This document shows, in pieces, positions 52,401 through 61,256 of a stretch of DNA of 64,000 nucleotides; within the stretch, counting starts at the first letter, position 1; each line of letters opens with the position of its first letter. Source of the DNA: Longitalea arenae (GTDB lineage Bacteria > Bacteroidota > Bacteroidia > Chitinophagales > Chitinophagaceae); assembly GCF_016924755.1 (NCBI RefSeq), contig NZ_JAFFJX010000013.1, forward strand, positions 1 to 64,000, in the 5' to 3' direction. A model generated the notes under the pieces. The model was given only the letters and a program-made list of their open reading frames with translations, searched no databases and had not been told where the DNA came from. Both the position numbers and the translations under genes were made by a program.

Positions 52401-53210
52401 TCAATTGACCGTATTATTGGCCGCCTGGGCTGCTGCACCTACCAGCACTCCCAATGCCACCGCACCGACGGCCACGCCGGCTCCCGGGTTCGTCTTACTG
52501 CTATAGAACTGGTTGCCCCGGCGCTCACCGTTCAACATCATGGTGGCCGGCCCGGTGCCCGTATTCATGATTTCCGACACATAAAAAGAATGTTCTATAG
52601 ACTGCGGTTTGGCGCCAGGCTCTCCTACCATGATCGTTAAAAAGCTCCTGAACCGTAACGGTGAACTTGTTTCGGTAAATGTGGCCCTTTTAACCGTCAC
52701 ACTCATCCCTTCTACAGGAACGTATTTAAAACGGTGAAAGGCAGTATCCGGCAGTGAGTCGATGGTTTTGGTATTGATCACAAGCGGGCTCTTGGTCAGG
52801 AATGTTTTGGGCGGCATAAAATCAACGGATGGCGGCAGCGTGGCATTGGCATGAATATGGCCGCCATTCACTTCATAACCGCTCCTGTTGCCTAAATTAT
52901 AAGAACCGCCGTGATAACTTCCGCTTATTTTCATTTCATTCGGCGCATACGAGACGGTCTTGTTATTTACGATCATGGCCGACCGCAGCCAGTCGACATA
53001 TACAGGCACCGCCAACTTATTCTCTATAGTAATATTCACCGGTGCATGGGCGCCATGGAAATTATATACGAGCCGGAAACTGTCGTTCTCATATATAAAC
53101 TCATTTTTGTCGTTTTTGCCCATTTCATTACTGCTGAGCGTAGCGTACTGATAGGTGAAACAGGAAGCTAAAAAAGGCAAGAAAGCAAGCAGGGGTAAAG
53201 ATTTAAGCAT
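52401..53210 (-). CDS. Hypothetical lipoprotein
   Basis: 269 residues. MLKSLPLLAFLPFLASC is a lipoprotein signal (C17). The central region is a beta-rich domain (NFHGAHAPVNITIENKLAVPVYVDW). Near the C-terminus lies a hydrophobic stretch (GVAVGAVALGVLVGAAAQA) that could insert in a membrane. No family is recognised. It is located upstream of rpsJ, on the same strand, with 247 bp between. Confidence 0.78.
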   Translation of the reverse strand: MLKSLPLLAFLPFLASCFTYQYATLSSNEMGKNDKNEFIYENDSFRLVYNFHGAHAPVNITIENKLAVPVYVDWLRSAMIVNNKTVSYAPNEMKISGSYHGGSYNLGNRSGYEVNGGHIHANATLPPSVDFMPPKTFLTKSPLVINTKTIDSLPDTAFHRFKYVPVEGMSVTVKRATFTETSSPLRFRSFLTIMVGEPGAKPQSIEHSFYVSEIMNTGTGPATMMLNGERRGNQFYSSKTNPGAGVAVGAVALGVLVGAAAQAANNTVN

Positions 53211-53323
53211 AATCAGTTTTTTCTAAAATTACCCTAATTAATTGCTGCCATTTGTTAAGGATCATTGAAATGACAAATTTTTAATTGTTGTATCCGTTTC
53301 TTCTTTCATATGAAAAAATAAGA

Positions 53324-54721
53324 TCAGCGGTTAGGGATCAATTCTATAAACGGCACCAATTGGTCACTGAATAATTTGCGATCGGCAGCATCCAGAAATG
53401 GCGGCGCGTGATCACCTACCAGCAGGATATGCGCTTTCGGTGAACCGGGTCTGCTTAATTTATCGGCCAGGTCCTTAAATAATAAGTAGTGCTGATATGC
53501 TATCTGCAATATATTTTCCGTTATTCCCTGCTGTTTCCATTTTTCGGCAAATCTCTGGTATTCCTTATCATGTATTTCAACCAGCGGCAAATGCGTATTC
53601 AAGGTAACCCAGTAATAAAACTCCTTTCTTTCACGCTGCTTGTTCATCATATTAAGCAACCACGTATTTATAGCGGTATCGCATACCCCGCGAAAAGCCT
53701 CACTACCACACATGGGCATTGACATGCCGGCAAAGTTTTCCGAGAAATACATTTCCTGTACGCCCAATATTGGCCATAATACCTGACGGCGATAAAAACG
53801 CCCGGTATTACCATGAATCCCTATAACATGGTATCCCTGCTGTTGTTTCTTTATCAGCAGCGAATTCTCTTTCACCCATGAATCTTTCACCTGGTAATAG
53901 TGAAAAACATAACCGGTCAACTCCCTGAATTCCCCTGCCTGCGTTAAATACTTATAGGCAGTAGAACCCGTTTTAATTGCATATTGGCTGTCCCTGGCAA
54001 GATCGAATAAAGGTTGCTGCACTTCCTGCTGCAAGTCGTTATCCGTTAAAAGCCCCCAGGATTCAACCAGTATCAGGGCTTCCTTTTTTGCCGGTTCACC
54101 AGTCGGTATCTCAAATACCTTCTTTGCGGCGGAGCCCAATACTTCAATATTTCGTTTTGCCGTACTCTTTACAATGGCATGCTGTACAGCCTTCATGAAT
54201 GGCCAGGCAGGCGCAGATGCAATGCTTTTCTTTGACGAGGAGAACGGCGCGGCCCATGACTTAAAAGGTCCCTCGCTATTGAAAGTGAAACAGACCAATA
54301 TCAATGGCCACAGAAAGCGTATATGCATTACCCGATATTGTTTATCGTACCGCATTAATAGTGTAAGCAACCCAAAAATGACAGCCAGAAACAGGACCAC
54401 CAGCGCTGCCCATTTCAGCAGATCAAACAATGGCATGGCCGGCATTTTGGTGAGGGCATGCGCTATTTCGATAAAATCCAAAAAGAACAGCGATGTTGTA
54501 GAAAAGAACATATCATAAACAGCGAACAGCATCCAGACCGCTATAAATAACCTGCGGTTGATATAAGGATACAAACAGGCGATAAGCAGATATTCTATCA
54601 CAAATAGGCCACGGGTCAGACTAAACTTCAGCTCCAGCACCCAAAATAGCAAATTAGGTAGTATAAGTATAACCAATGCGCTACATAACCATCGCCAGAT
54701 CTTTTGCTTTTGCAAATCCAT
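53324..54721 (-). CDS. Membrane sulfatase/alkaline-phosphatase-fold enzyme (LtaS/MdoB-like)
   Basis: 465 residues. Four to five N-terminal transmembrane helices (about 10-150) precede a periplasmic sulfatase-fold domain. LILVESWG (first metal-binding acid), AYKYLTQAGEFRELTG (Thr nucleophile region), VTLNTHLPL and LVGDHAPPF (D-H metal ligands) match the LtaS/MdoB/phosphoethanolamine-transferase superfamily. Family members transfer phosphoglycerol or phosphoethanolamine from a phospholipid. It follows pgpA on the same strand by 12 bp, which fits use of phosphatidylglycerol. Donor and acceptor remain to be determined. Confidence 0.85.
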   Translation of the reverse strand: MDLQKQKIWRWLCSALVILILPNLLFWVLELKFSLTRGLFVIEYLLIACLYPYINRRLFIAVWMLFAVYDMFFSTTSLFFLDFIEIAHALTKMPAMPLFDLLKWAALVVLFLAVIFGLLTLLMRYDKQYRVMHIRFLWPLILVCFTFNSEGPFKSWAAPFSSSKKSIASAPAWPFMKAVQHAIVKSTAKRNIEVLGSAAKKVFEIPTGEPAKKEALILVESWGLLTDNDLQQEVQQPLFDLARDSQYAIKTGSTAYKYLTQAGEFRELTGYVFHYYQVKDSWVKENSLLIKKQQQGYHVIGIHGNTGRFYRRQVLWPILGVQEMYFSENFAGMSMPMCGSEAFRGVCDTAINTWLLNMMNKQRERKEFYYWVTLNTHLPLVEIHDKEYQRFAEKWKQQGITENILQIAYQHYLLFKDLADKLSRPGSPKAHILLVGDHAPPFLDAADRKLFSDQLVPFIELIPNR

Positions 54722-54733
54722 ATTTGAGGGTAA

Positions 54734-55174
54734 TTAAAAAAGCCAGCTGTACAGCAAATAAACACCGACCGTGCACAGTGCCCCGATGATGTCATCCAGC
54801 ACAATACCTACGCCCTGCTGAATCTGCTCAACTGGTTTAAAGAAAGGTTTGAAAATATCAAACAATCGCCATACAATAAAAAAAATGATATTATAAACGA
54901 GCTTATGAGGAATAAAGCATAGTACCATCAATGAACCTATTACTTCATCAAGCGTAAAACACGAAGGGTCATGGCCTATGTATTTTTCAAACCGGTATCC
55001 GAGGTAAAACGACAAAGGCAATAATGCCAGTAATAAACCAATCAATACCCCATCGGGCCGTATAAACCAGGCTGCCAGAAAAACAAGTGCGCTGGTAACT
55101 GTTCCCGGGCCTTTTATTTTGTACCCTACATAGAAAAAAGAACCGGCTACTTTTTCCCAAGGTTCCAATGCCAT
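54734..55174 (-). CDS. pgpA: Phosphatidylglycerophosphatase A
   Basis: 146 residues, integral membrane. GPGTVTSAL, HDPSCFTLDEVIG and WRLFDIFKPFF followed by GVGIVLDDIIGAL are the PgpA hallmarks. It dephosphorylates phosphatidylglycerophosphate to phosphatidylglycerol. It overlaps the end of pgsA by 28 bp. Confidence 0.95.
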   Translation of the reverse strand: MALEPWEKVAGSFFYVGYKIKGPGTVTSALVFLAAWFIRPDGVLIGLLLALLPLSFYLGYRFEKYIGHDPSCFTLDEVIGSLMVLCFIPHKLVYNIIFFIVWRLFDIFKPFFKPVEQIQQGVGIVLDDIIGALCTVGVYLLYSWLF

Positions 55175-55734
55175 CGATGTATCAGGGGTTTTATTAAACC
55201 AATGTATGATAATAATATTATAAAAACTTCTAAAAAGGTATGCAACCAGAAGCTCATGCTACCTGAAAGCCTCATCATAAACAATTGCTCAAGGAACAGC
55301 ACGATTCCATAAACATAGGATCCCGCCGTTTTTAATTTGCTGCTAAACAAGGTAGGCACCTGTGCATGCTTGTCTGCCGCAAAAGAAACAATGCGTAAGA
55401 TGGTTTGTGCTATTTCCCGGGCAAAATAAAAGATCGTAAACCACGCGCTAATGTTACCTGAGTAACAGAACCAGGCAAAAGCCGCAAGCAGTACGACTTT
55501 GTCGGCAAGCGGGTCTAACAGCTGCCCCCAAGCGGTGTGGGCATTAGTTTTTCTAGCCAGCCATCCATCAACCCAATCAGTCATGGCTATGAGTATAAAA
55601 CAAACCATACGCCCGCCGGTTATTTTCCGGTCATAGAATATCCCTACAAACAGAAAGGCACCCGCTACCATCCGTATAATGGTGACTAAATTTGGCAACC
55701 ATACCGGCAACCTGTAAATGGAAGTATTTGACAT
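55147..55734 (-). CDS. pgsA: CDP-alcohol phosphatidyltransferase, probable PGP synthase
   Basis: 195 residues with about five transmembrane helices. The catalytic D-x2-DG-x2-AR-x8-G-x3-D-x3-D motif is complete: DWVDGWLAR then GQLLDPLAD. The next gene in the same operon is pgpA, so the product is probably phosphatidylglycerophosphate. Start ATG 55734 gives a usual length; alternatives were not better. Confidence 0.92.
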   Translation of the reverse strand: MSNTSIYRLPVWLPNLVTIIRMVAGAFLFVGIFYDRKITGGRMVCFILIAMTDWVDGWLARKTNAHTAWGQLLDPLADKVVLLAAFAWFCYSGNISAWFTIFYFAREIAQTILRIVSFAADKHAQVPTLFSSKLKTAGSYVYGIVLFLEQLFMMRLSGSMSFWLHTFLEVFIILLSYIGLIKPLIHRWHWNLGKK

Positions 55735-55753
55735 GATAATCGCTCAAAGATAA

Positions 55754-57955
55754 CTATTTCCCACCCGGCGCACAATGGGCCTTGAGGTACGTAGTATATA
55801 AAGTGCTCAGGTGTTCAAAGGTTCCCGGTCCTTCTGATATGCTGTGGGTACGGTTGGGATAACTCATGAACTGGAATTGTTTATTATGTTTGATCAGTTC
55901 GTTCAATAATAACTCGGCATTCTGGTAGTGCACGTTATCGTCGCCACTGCCATGGATATACAGGAGGTTGCCCTGCAAATTTTTGGCATGGGTGACCGGC
56001 GAGCCCTGGATATAATCCTGCGCATTTTCCTGCGGCAGGCCCATATAACGCTCCTGGTAAATATTGTCATAGGTAAAAATACTGCCTACTGCGGCCACTG
56101 ATATTCCCGTCTTGTAGATCTCCGGGTACTGGAACATCAGGTTAAGGGTAGCTGATCCGCCTCCGCTCCATCCCCATACGGCAATCCGGGAAGTATCTAC
56201 AAAGGGCCATTTACAAACCTCCCTGGCAGCCATGGCCTGGTCGCGGATGTTCACTTTGCCAATATTGCGGTAGATCACTTTACGCCATTGCCGCCCTTTC
56301 GGTACCGGGGTGCCGCGGTTATCGATCGAGATATAGATATAGCCATCGGCAGCCATATCACCCCTGTACAGGAAATTGTCTGTTATGCCGAACTGATCTT
56401 TTACATTCTGTCCCCAGGGTTCAGTATATACATAAAAAACGACGGGATACTTTTTACTGCTGTCAAAGTTTTGGGGCTTCACCATCCAGCCATCCATTTC
56501 AACTCCGTCTGCTGATCTTATTGTAAAGAATTCAATGCCTGAATTCTTGTTCGCCCTGGTAATGGCTTCATTGATCTTGTTTCCACCATTTAATCCTTTA
56601 TGATCAGGCAGCGAAACCCACTCATCGGTGTAGGGGGTAAAATAGTTCGAGAATACATGGCGGGCATAGGCAGCGGTTGGCGAAAGCGAATATTCATGCG
56701 TGCCTTCCTGCCCGGCCGGCGATACGCGCTCGGCCGTTCCTTTACCATTCAGTTTGGTGCGGTACAAATATTTTTGCGTGGCGTTGGTGGGCGAAGCCAT
56801 AAAATACACGTAACCGTTCTTCTCATCAATACCCGAGATCTCCATTACATCGTAATTGCCATTGGTAATGCGTTGTTCCTTTTTCCCATCGCGGCTAATG
56901 CGGTATAAATGCCGCCAGCCATCTTTTTCAGATGGCCAGATGAATTCTTTGCCCCCATTGATCCAGTCCCAGCCTCCCATGGTATAATCATTATCCCAGG
57001 TTGGCAGGATGTCGATCCAGGCAGAATCTTTCTCTGTATAAATAACCTGCGAAGCGCCGGTTTGGGCATTGCACAGCCTGAGGTCGCTCTGGTTCTGGTG
57101 GCGATTCATATGCTGCACGATCAGTTCATTGCTGTTGGCAGCCCATTCCATACGAGGTGCATAAGATTGCAAAGCAGGGTCGGTAGGAATATCCATCCAC
57201 TTCGTTTTGGCCGTCGCTATCTCCACCACGCCGATCTTAAAAGGAGAAGGTGGTTCCCCGGCAATAGGATATTCAACGGGAACGGCGAAAGGATATATTG
57301 AATCGGTATTATTCACCATCAGGTAATCCCTGGTTTTACGCGCATCTATCTGCCAGTAAGAAAGGTGCCTGCTGTCGGGGCTCCAGCGGAAACCATCCCG
57401 GCAAAAGAATTCCTCTTCATATACCCAGTCGAAAGTGCCATTTATCAATTTACGGTTGCCATCCTGAGTAAGCTGTGTCTGCTGTCCGCTGGCCAGGTCT
57501 TCCACATACAGATTATATTCGCTTACATAAGCCACCTTAGTGCCGTCGGGCGAAAATTTGGCAAACATCAAGGAGGAAGCCGGCCGGTTTTTGCCCAGCT
57601 GTTTCAATGCACCGGTATTTGTATCAAATACCCAGTAATCGCCGCGGGTGTTGAGGCGCCAAACCTTTTTAGTATTGGTGAACAGCAGCACCTTTTTCTC
57701 ATCGGCCGTAAAACTGAAACTTTGAAGCTTTAACGGGCTTGTTTTTTCTTCCGGTGTCAGCTGCTGTTTTGAAAGTACCGTTGTTTTTGTTTGCTGAGGC
57801 AAAGTATATAAAGCCAACTCGCCTTCCTCAAAACGATAATAAGCATTACCGCTTTTCGTCCATTTTATAGCGCCCTGCGCCAACAAAACAACAGGTACAA
57901 ATACAGTAAGTATTGTAATGATCCATTTCCTGGCTGGTATACGTTTACATGACAT
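55754..57955 (-). CDS. Dipeptidyl peptidase IV
   Basis: 733 residues: signal peptide (about 1-27), an eight-blade beta-propeller, then an alpha/beta-hydrolase domain. DWVYEEEF carries the double-Glu motif that binds the N-terminus of substrates. Nucleophile in GWSGGGS, acid in GSGDDNVHYQ, histidine in NRTHSI. It removes X-Pro dipeptides from peptides in the periplasm or cell surface. No T9SS tail is present. Confidence 0.96.
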   Translation of the reverse strand: MSCKRIPARKWIITILTVFVPVVLLAQGAIKWTKSGNAYYRFEEGELALYTLPQQTKTTVLSKQQLTPEEKTSPLKLQSFSFTADEKKVLLFTNTKKVWRLNTRGDYWVFDTNTGALKQLGKNRPASSLMFAKFSPDGTKVAYVSEYNLYVEDLASGQQTQLTQDGNRKLINGTFDWVYEEEFFCRDGFRWSPDSRHLSYWQIDARKTRDYLMVNNTDSIYPFAVPVEYPIAGEPPSPFKIGVVEIATAKTKWMDIPTDPALQSYAPRMEWAANSNELIVQHMNRHQNQSDLRLCNAQTGASQVIYTEKDSAWIDILPTWDNDYTMGGWDWINGGKEFIWPSEKDGWRHLYRISRDGKKEQRITNGNYDVMEISGIDEKNGYVYFMASPTNATQKYLYRTKLNGKGTAERVSPAGQEGTHEYSLSPTAAYARHVFSNYFTPYTDEWVSLPDHKGLNGGNKINEAITRANKNSGIEFFTIRSADGVEMDGWMVKPQNFDSSKKYPVVFYVYTEPWGQNVKDQFGITDNFLYRGDMAADGYIYISIDNRGTPVPKGRQWRKVIYRNIGKVNIRDQAMAAREVCKWPFVDTSRIAVWGWSGGGSATLNLMFQYPEIYKTGISVAAVGSIFTYDNIYQERYMGLPQENAQDYIQGSPVTHAKNLQGNLLYIHGSGDDNVHYQNAELLLNELIKHNKQFQFMSYPNRTHSISEGPGTFEHLSTLYTTYLKAHCAPGGK

Positions 57956-58013
57956 GCTGATACAATTTGGGGCAGGAAATTAAGACATAAGCCGCAAACA
58001 ATCGCTACCGCAT

Positions 58014-58057
58014 AAAAAATCCCCATTCCTTTCCGGCATAGCCGGTATGGAACGGGG
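58014..58057 (-). terminator. Terminator after the giant T9SS protein gene
   Basis: On the minus strand CCCCGTTCC...GGAATGGGG with an inner CCGGC/GCCGG hairpin, followed by ATTTTTTATG. It lies between the stop at 58116 and the peptidase start. Confidence 0.88.
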
Positions 58058-58115
58058 CGCTGCATTTATAACTGCCTTTGGCCATCGACAAGCGGCCGCC
58101 ACTAACTTATTCTTA

Positions 58116-61004
58116 TTACCGGATCAGCAACTTATGCATATATGCTTTATCGCTTACTATTATTTTCAACAGATAGCTTCCTTTTGACAGCTTTCCGAGA
58201 TCGAGTGGCGTTTTGAACAGCGTCGTATGTTGTTTGCCAAACTGCCTGGTGCCTACCAGCCTGCCCTGTTGATCAAGCACCTGCACCAGTACATTTCCGT
58301 CAATCATACCCTCCAGTTTAAGAGAAAGATTGCCATTACCGGGGTTGGGATATACCGAAGCGATTATAGCATCGTCACGCTTTACATTTACCATAACGAT
58401 AGGGGAAAACGAGTAGGCGCCATCCTGGTCAACCGGTTTCAGCCTGTAATAGTTCTTCCCGGCCAGGGGCGCTTCGTCAAGGAACAAATAGTTTGTTTTC
58501 CCGGCCTGCACAAAACCAATCGTGGTAAAATCAATGCCATTGGTGCTGCGCTCTACCTCGAACTCTTTAACATTTTCTTCCACCCCTGTTTTCCAGGTAA
58601 TGTGTACCGCAGCGCCTTTCAGCGCAGCCTGGAACGATACAAGGGTTACCGGTAAGGGGGTTAATACCAGCACGATGGTGCGGTCGGTATTGGTAATGAC
58701 GGGTGGATTAAAGTCAAAGTAAATCCCGGCCCTGTTCTTAATAGTGTCGCCTACCTGCACTGTAGATAAGGGTTTAATGCGATAGGATATATAACCGTGA
58801 CTGGCCGGTTCATTGATACCGGAATATGGAAGCTTGATTTTACTGAACTGCCAGGTCAGTTTATTACCATCTTCAATGGCCAGCTGATAGCTATGACTGG
58901 CAGAGATCATTTGCAGGGAATTCCAGTCGAGCCGGCTTTCGAGCGTATCTCTTACAGTTATATTGAAGGCGGTATCCGTTCCCATATTCTGAAACCGGAT
59001 CAGGTAATGCAGGTATTCTCCTTCATTGACCTGGGCAGGCGTGATCACGCCGGCATTCGCTTCTGTTTTATCATTGGGATCGTAAGAACCCTGTACGAGT
59101 TGTTTTAATACAGCCGTATCATCGGCAGGCGTTTCATCGCCGGCTACAGGCCCGATCGCCGCTACAGAACGAACGGTATCGCCGAGATTGGCTCCAGGCA
59201 TGGCTGCCAGGCGTAAAGTGACCAGGATCGATGCCGAATCAAAGGGATTCAGATTGGTGTAATTCCACGTCACTGTATTACCGGTTACAGCGGCCGGCGC
59301 CGGGGATGCATTTTGATAAGTGAATGTAGGATCGAAGCTGAGTTGTATGGTGCCAGAAGGGATGTTCACTGTACCTGCATTCCTGTAAAGTACCTGGTAC
59401 CGCACCTCAAACCCCGGCCGGGCCGGGTCAACTGCATGCATGGCTATGAACAGGTCTTTTTTGTTTGGGATGGGTTGAACCGCAAAGCCAATAGAATCCT
59501 GGTTATAATAGCTGGAGAAGGTATTGGTTTGTGATGCAGGAAGAACCGTATAATATGGACTGAATAATTGTACAGCCGTTGTGTAAGTACCGGTGTCTAC
59601 ATGAAGCATGAACGAGCCGTTATAAGGCATTGCAGCAACCGAAAACGCGTCTTTTTGTGTTTTTACAATGGCATGATCGAAATTCTTTTCACCCCCATCC
59701 CGTATTCCATTGCTGTTGGCATCTAAATAAATGGTTCCTTTTATGGTATTGGCATTGCTATACTTTATGATTAGCCCATCGCTGCCGTCGAATGAACCAG
59801 GGCTGCCAAAACCGGCGATGGCAAAGTCAACATCGTTGGTGGGCATAACGGCCATGGCATATTCATTATTCACCGTGCCTGAGGCCTTTTGCCAGAGCAA
59901 TGTCCCATTGGCATCGAGCCTCAGCGTCCAGCAATCGACGCCACCCGCTGCATCTGTCACTTCGCCATCCGCCGATTGGGTAAAACCGGTTACGAACGAA
60001 CCGTTTGCCGAAGCTGTTTGCAGCCCGAATGAAGCATCGTTGTTTGAACCGCCATACAGTTTCGACCAGAGCAGGTTGCCGCTATCATCAATTGTTATGA
60101 CCCAAAAATCGGCGCTGCCGTGATTACCGCTTAGATCGCCGTCATTGGAAAAAGAATAGCCGGACAGCGTATAGGTATTATCGGCATTGCGCACGAGGTT
60201 ATTCAAAACATCCTGTGCGCTGCCCCCGAAATTCTTTTTCCAGACCAGGGCGCCGGTTGCATCAATTTTAAATACCCAGCCATCGCTGGAGCCTTTATTG
60301 GCAGGCAGATCGCCATCGGTTGAAGAAGAGGCGCCGCAAACCAGGTATCCTCCATCGGGCATCTGGCAAATGGCATATGCAGTATCTTCCTGAGAACCGC
60401 CATAGGCAGCAGCCCATTGCCTGTCGCCATTGGCGTCGAGTTTGATGATCCAGGCATCGCGTTCGCTGTTAACTTTTAACACATCGCCGTTATTCGAATT
60501 GGTGAACCCGGCCACTATATAACCACCATCAGTAGTTGCTTTTAGTGAATACGCCCTGTCTTCGCCCGAGCCGCCATATGATCTTTCCCACAAGGCATTA
60601 CCCGATCCATCGCGTTTTGACACATAATAGTGGGCCGTATCAGGATAGCTGCTTATATAACCGGCGGTGACAAATCCGCCGCTAACCTCCTGAACCGATA
60701 AAAGCGCCCCGCCTATCGACCCCATCCATCGGGACCAGCGCAATGTTCCGGTACTATCCAGCCGGGTCATCCATCCCGCCCCGTTATTTGACTTAGTCCA
60801 TATAAATTCATCTTTATAATTGAACCCGCCGGTGTCGCTACCGATCAGTATATATCCTTTATCGACGGTTCGCTGGCCATCGTAAAAGAACTCCATATCA
60901 GGATGCGTTTTAATATATTTACTCCATATAATGCCTGGCGTTTGCGCAGGCGCGGCTGAACAGATCACTAGCAGGCATAAGGCAGGTAGTAGAAATTTTT
61001 TCAT
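58116..61004 (-). CDS. Giant T9SS-secreted beta-propeller and DUF11-like protein
   Basis: 962 residues from ATG 61004, with signal peptide MKKFLLPALCLLVICSAAPA. The N-terminal half (about 40-460) has repeats of the form TTDGGYIVAG...DAWIIKLDANGDRQW...YGGS.ED, a probable beta-propeller. DUF11-type Ig-like domains follow (about 470-860; GSYDPNDKTEANAGVITP and NEGEYLHYLIRFQNMGTDTAFN). The end is a Por sorting tail (ASVYPNPGNGNLSLKLEG...). Surface or secreted, possibly adhesive; function unknown. An earlier in-frame start would add 45 residues without a signal. Confidence 0.88.
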   Translation of the reverse strand: MKKFLLPALCLLVICSAAPAQTPGIIWSKYIKTHPDMEFFYDGQRTVDKGYILIGSDTGGFNYKDEFIWTKSNNGAGWMTRLDSTGTLRWSRWMGSIGGALLSVQEVSGGFVTAGYISSYPDTAHYYVSKRDGSGNALWERSYGGSGEDRAYSLKATTDGGYIVAGFTNSNNGDVLKVNSERDAWIIKLDANGDRQWAAAYGGSQEDTAYAICQMPDGGYLVCGASSSTDGDLPANKGSSDGWVFKIDATGALVWKKNFGGSAQDVLNNLVRNADNTYTLSGYSFSNDGDLSGNHGSADFWVITIDDSGNLLWSKLYGGSNNDASFGLQTASANGSFVTGFTQSADGEVTDAAGGVDCWTLRLDANGTLLWQKASGTVNNEYAMAVMPTNDVDFAIAGFGSPGSFDGSDGLIIKYSNANTIKGTIYLDANSNGIRDGGEKNFDHAIVKTQKDAFSVAAMPYNGSFMLHVDTGTYTTAVQLFSPYYTVLPASQTNTFSSYYNQDSIGFAVQPIPNKKDLFIAMHAVDPARPGFEVRYQVLYRNAGTVNIPSGTIQLSFDPTFTYQNASPAPAAVTGNTVTWNYTNLNPFDSASILVTLRLAAMPGANLGDTVRSVAAIGPVAGDETPADDTAVLKQLVQGSYDPNDKTEANAGVITPAQVNEGEYLHYLIRFQNMGTDTAFNITVRDTLESRLDWNSLQMISASHSYQLAIEDGNKLTWQFSKIKLPYSGINEPASHGYISYRIKPLSTVQVGDTIKNRAGIYFDFNPPVITNTDRTIVLVLTPLPVTLVSFQAALKGAAVHITWKTGVEENVKEFEVERSTNGIDFTTIGFVQAGKTNYLFLDEAPLAGKNYYRLKPVDQDGAYSFSPIVMVNVKRDDAIIASVYPNPGNGNLSLKLEGMIDGNVLVQVLDQQGRLVGTRQFGKQHTTLFKTPLDLGKLSKGSYLLKIIVSDKAYMHKLLIR

Positions 61005-61212
61005 ACCTAATTTTTGTAATGCTTGTATCCGGGAAAATGGGTGATGGAAATGAGAACAGGGAACGGACCACGAGGTTTTTGCCGGAGATTGGTTAACGGG
61101 AAGATAATTAAAATGAGTGAATACCACCCCTATGACCATGCAGGAGTTTGCAGCTGCGTCGTTTTCGCTGATAAGCGTGCAGATTTACCGGTTAAGCGTG
61201 CAGGTTAAGGCA

Positions 61213-61242
61213 ATAAAAAAGCCCCCGCGTGCGGCCCGGACT
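61213..61242 (-). terminator. Possible terminator before the giant gene
   Basis: On the minus strand a GC-rich GCCGCACGCGGGGGC stretch followed by six T, after the stop codon at 61257. The stem is imperfect. Confidence 0.4.
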
Positions 61243-61256
61243 TTTGTATTATTGGT

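Noticed and set aside
53303-53320. Palindrome TTTCATATGAAA before the sulfatase stop
   Set aside because: Too AT-rich and short to be a terminator; probably chance.
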